Of a stretch of DNA of 15,253 nt, positions 12,845 to 15,253 are shown piece after piece (position 1 is the first letter of the stretch; each line of letters begins with the position of its first letter). This DNA is from Acetobacteraceae bacterium. GTDB taxonomy: Bacteria > Pseudomonadota > Alphaproteobacteria > Acetobacterales > Acetobacteraceae. The position numbers were made by a program, and so were the translations under genes. The stretch covers positions 1-15,253 of the forward strand of contig JANXRT010000046.1 in the NCBI GenBank assembly GCA_025356735.1. Direction: 5' to 3'. The notes under the pieces are model-generated. The model worked only from the letters and a program-made list of their open reading frames with translations. It was not told the DNA's origin and did not search any database.

Positions 12845-15100
12845 CTACAGCGCATGAAAGCCGAACTGGCCGATGGTCTTGAAAGTCATTTGAAACAGGA
12901 TCGTGTTCGAGCCGCCATCGCCGTTATAGGATGTATATCGGCGTAAAAACAGCATTTGCAGGATATAGCACTCATCCTCGTAGGCGGCGTTGCCGCCGAC
13001 CAGGACCATCCGGTTGGTGGCCAGATCCCGCCGGACATAGCCGCCGACGCTGTAGTTGCCATACCGGCTGGAGGCGCCAAGCGTGATCTCGTTGCGTGGT
13101 TGGTAGAAGGTGCTCGAAGGTGGCGGCGGCGGCGCCTGGTCGAACGCCGAGTAGGGATCGTAGGTCGTGTAGATGTAGCCGCCGGTGACGCGCAGCAGGT
13201 TGCCGCCGACCGTCGCCAGCGCGTCGGCGAACCGGGCGCTGCCGGAGTTCTTGTCGAGCCGGGTGCGGTAGCTCAGATCGAGCCACTGGGTCGGCGCGAA
13301 GCTGGCCCGTGCCACCACATCCGACACGGTGTCGCGTAGGCCGGTGACAGCCGGCAGATCCTTGTTGCGCTCGGTGCGGTATGATTGACCGACCAAGGCA
13401 TCGAACGACGTGCCGCCGAGATACCAGGCGCCGTGCATCGCGGCATTGAGCCGGCTGCCGCCCTCGAGCCGATCGATGCCGGGAAACCGATTGAATGCGA
13501 ACAGGTTGGCATCGGTGAATTCGAGGTCGAGGCTGTCCTCGTTGGGCAACTTGTTGAACTGGCTGTTGCCGGCTCGAGGGGCCACGATCATCTGCACGAT
13601 CGGCTCGATCAGCTGGCTGCCCCAGGCGCCGCCGTCACGCAGCAGCGGCCAGCGCATCTCAAGCGCCGCCTGCGGCAGGGCGCGTACGGTTCTGGCGCTT
13701 GTCTGGGTCGAGTAGTTCGGCTGCTGATCCAGCGCCCGCGTGTCATAGCCCGCGGCATCGCCGTGCAGGGTGAACTTCCACCGGTCGCCAACCGGACCCG
13801 CGAACGGCCGCTCCCAATCGGCGGTCAGGCTGGCGCGGCGCGTGTTGGTGCCGCTGTCGCGGATGATATTGAAGGCGCCGGCGGCGATCGAGACGCGGCC
13901 GCCGAGCGCGTCCGGCTGACCGAAATAGTTGTAGGCGTAGCGCGGTGCCACCACGGGAAGCTTGCTGTTGACGATGATGTTGGTCAGGCCTTGGTAGCCG
14001 CGTGCGTCGAGACGGGTATAGGCGCCCTCGCCGAAGCCTTCGATATAGGCCTGGCTGGTCAGCAGGTTGGGAGCGCCGCCAAGAAATCGGCCAAGGTGGA
14101 AGTCGCGCACGTAGTTCGACGAGGTGGCGCGGTTGAGGTCGAAGCCGTAGCGCCAGGTTTCGTCGTAGTTGAACCGGCCCTTCGAATACAGCGCGCCTTC
14201 CGGCTTGCCCGACACGTCGGCGCCAGAGACGTCGATGCTGAAGGTGCCCTGGTTGAACCGGTAGCGGTAGTCGAGGTCGAGCTGCGGGCCCTCCCGGCTG
14301 GTGATCATCGGCGTGACCGTCACGTCGGACTGGTCGTCGATCACGTAGTAGTAGGGCTGGGCGGCGAACGCGCCGAGATGCCTGCTTTGGCCGATCGAGG
14401 GCAGCAGCAGCCCGCTTTCCCGCCGGACCGACGGATCGGCATGCCAGAAATACGGAAAGTAGGCGATTGGTATGCCATACATCTCCATCACGGCGTCGCG
14501 GTATTCGATCTTCTTGTGCTCGCCGTCCTGGACCGCGGCCAGGGCGCGTATCTGCCATAGCGGAGCCTTGGTCGGATCGTCGGCGCACGGGTTGCAGGTG
14601 GTGTAGACGATGCGGCTGAGCTCGTTGATCGAGCCGTCGGTGCGGCGCACGCCGTTGGCGGCCAGCCTGCCGTTCTCGGCGAGGATCGCACGCATCTCCT
14701 TCAGCACGCCGTCGCGCATGCCCTCGGTGAGTTCCGCGTAGTCCGAGAACAGCGTCTCGGTAGGCTCGATCAGCACGACGTGGCCGGTGGCCGCGACGAC
14801 ATCGGTGTTGCGGTCGAACACGATGCGGTCGGCGTGAATGACATGGTCGCCCTGCCAGGCCTCGACATGGCCCGATGCGGTGACCAGGGCGGCGTCCCGG
14901 TCGTACTGGACCTGGTCGGCGGTGAAGGCCACCGGCTCGTTCTTGTCGATCGGCGCATGGCTGCCGAAGCCGAGCGTCTGCGCCGATGCGCAGGTTCGAC
15001 CGGCGATGCTGGCCAGCAAGCCCAGCACGATCCACAAGGCGGGACAAATTGCTGGCATCGAGCGATCGCGTCGCGCCGTTTTGGAGCCAGGATCGATCAT
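12845..15100 (-). CDS. lptD: LPS-assembly outer membrane protein LptD
   Basis: A 751-residue LptD (OstA/Imp), which with the lipoprotein LptE forms the outer-membrane translocon placing LPS in the outer leaflet. A signal peptide is visible (ICPALWIVLGLLASIAG, then CASA|Q near 37-41). The OstA-type beta-jellyroll follows at about 56-165, with repeating 'A-D-x-x-x-x-D-x-x-x-x-x-x-A-x-G-H-V' units (FTADQVQYDRDAALVTASGHV; HADRIVFDRNTDVVAATGHV). From ~200 (PIAYFPYF) comes the large C-terminal barrel domain rich in alternating aromatic strands, ending in Gly-Phe-His-Ala-Leu. The mature protein has only three Cys: 169 and 172 in TTCNPC, and 711 near the end. The ATG at 15098-15100 lies 4 bp after the lptG stop. 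An internal Met (15058) would give a shorter, cleaner signal peptide but lacks a ribosome binding site. A Pro-rich segment (APPPPPSS) is probably a surface loop. Confidence 0.95.
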   Translation of the reverse strand: MIDPGSKTARRDRSMPAICPALWIVLGLLASIAGRTCASAQTLGFGSHAPIDKNEPVAFTADQVQYDRDAALVTASGHVEAWQGDHVIHADRIVFDRNTDVVAATGHVVLIEPTETLFSDYAELTEGMRDGVLKEMRAILAENGRLAANGVRRTDGSINELSRIVYTTCNPCADDPTKAPLWQIRALAAVQDGEHKKIEYRDAVMEMYGIPIAYFPYFWHADPSVRRESGLLLPSIGQSRHLGAFAAQPYYYVIDDQSDVTVTPMITSREGPQLDLDYRYRFNQGTFSIDVSGADVSGKPEGALYSKGRFNYDETWRYGFDLNRATSSNYVRDFHLGRFLGGAPNLLTSQAYIEGFGEGAYTRLDARGYQGLTNIIVNSKLPVVAPRYAYNYFGQPDALGGRVSIAAGAFNIIRDSGTNTRRASLTADWERPFAGPVGDRWKFTLHGDAAGYDTRALDQQPNYSTQTSARTVRALPQAALEMRWPLLRDGGAWGSQLIEPIVQMIVAPRAGNSQFNKLPNEDSLDLEFTDANLFAFNRFPGIDRLEGGSRLNAAMHGAWYLGGTSFDALVGQSYRTERNKDLPAVTGLRDTVSDVVARASFAPTQWLDLSYRTRLDKNSGSARFADALATVGGNLLRVTGGYIYTTYDPYSAFDQAPPPPPSSTFYQPRNEITLGASSRYGNYSVGGYVRRDLATNRMVLVGGNAAYEDECYILQMLFLRRYTSYNGDGGSNTILFQMTFKTIGQFGFHAL

Positions 15101-15104
15101 CGGG

Positions 15105-15253
15105 TCAGCCGTCTTCCATGTGCAGCAGCAGCGCCACGGCCAGCATAAGCCCGGCAGCAGCCGGCGCCCAGGCCGCCAGCAGCACCGGCAGCGCGCCGGA
15201 CTGGCCAAACTCCTCCGCAACCTTGGATATCACGAACAAAGCGAAACCCGCGG
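15105..15253 (-). CDS. lptG: LPS export ABC transporter permease LptG, C-terminal end only (cut by the window edge)
   Basis: The last 48 codons of a gene entering from the right edge, ending in TGA at 15105-15107. They read AGFALFVISKVAEEFGQSG, then PVLLAAWAPAAAGLMLAV, ending HMEDG. 'G-F-x-x-F-x-x-x-x-x-x-x-x-x-G-x-x-x-x-L-P-x-x-x-A-A-W-x-P' is the characteristic C-terminal membrane region of YjgP/YjgQ permeases. LptG is preferred to LptF because it sits directly before lptD with a 4-bp gap, the usual alphaproteobacterial order. LptBFG extracts LPS from the inner membrane and passes it through LptC/A to LptD. The rest of the gene lies outside the window. Confidence 0.88.
   Translation of the reverse strand, partial: AGFALFVISKVAEEFGQSGALPVLLAAWAPAAAGLMLAVALLLHMEDG

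Noticed and set aside
11486..12946. A 486-codon plus-strand open frame opposite surA.
   Set aside because: It is an antisense shadow of surA with no family features; long open frames on both strands are expected at this GC content.

Overview
The window looks like chromosomal DNA of a GC-rich alphaproteobacterium, most plausibly from the Acetobacteraceae/Rhodospirillales. The evidence is the high GC of most genes, an lptG-lptD-surA-rsmA envelope cluster of alphaproteobacterial type, an extended RecX, and a large DUF4214-bearing surface-type protein. The lineage is inferred from gene content; no rRNA or tRNA is present to confirm it.

Layout, left to right. Positions 1-570 (+) hold the 3' part of a gene of unknown function whose last ~90 residues resemble a LytR_C-like domain. 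Positions 606-3830 (-) hold a same-strand run read right to left: a MalY/PatB-type PLP enzyme, a small protein with a Cys-His-Asp hydrolase signature, an SDR oxidoreductase lacking the usual catalytic Tyr, and a 2-hydroxychromene-2-carboxylate isomerase (DsbA-fold) protein. The last two are 3 bp apart and surely one unit. Positions 3931-7119 (-) encode a 1062-residue secreted-type protein: beta-rich N-terminus, three 110-residue repeats encoded by near-identical 330-bp DNA repeats, a Pro-rich hinge and about four DUF4214 modules. A perfect 12-bp inverted repeat separates it from the PLP enzyme.

Positions 7372-8550 (-) encode a Bcr/CflA-type MFS exporter, divergent from recX at 8747-9424 (+). 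The recX stop codon abuts an ATG opening a 396-residue protein (9425-10615, +). That protein combines an N-terminal 'GW-D' beta module with a GT9-like glycosyltransferase, and its DNA is markedly lower in GC than both neighbours.

Positions 10644-15253 (-) are an envelope biogenesis operon, transcribed right to left: lptG (only its last 48 codons), lptD, surA, rsmA/ksgA. LptG belongs to the inner-membrane LPS extractor, LptD inserts LPS into the outer membrane, SurA chaperones outer-membrane barrels including LptD, and RsmA dimethylates 16S rRNA. Spacings are tight (4 bp lptG-lptD, 42 bp lptD-surA, ATGA overlap surA-rsmA). The pdxA gene often found between surA and rsmA is absent.

No CRISPR array, insertion sequence, tRNA or rRNA was seen. 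The least conventional parts are the Cys-His-Asp protein, the Tyr-less SDR, the repeat-built surface protein and the low-GC glycosyltransferase fusion. None can be called a new system from sequence alone.
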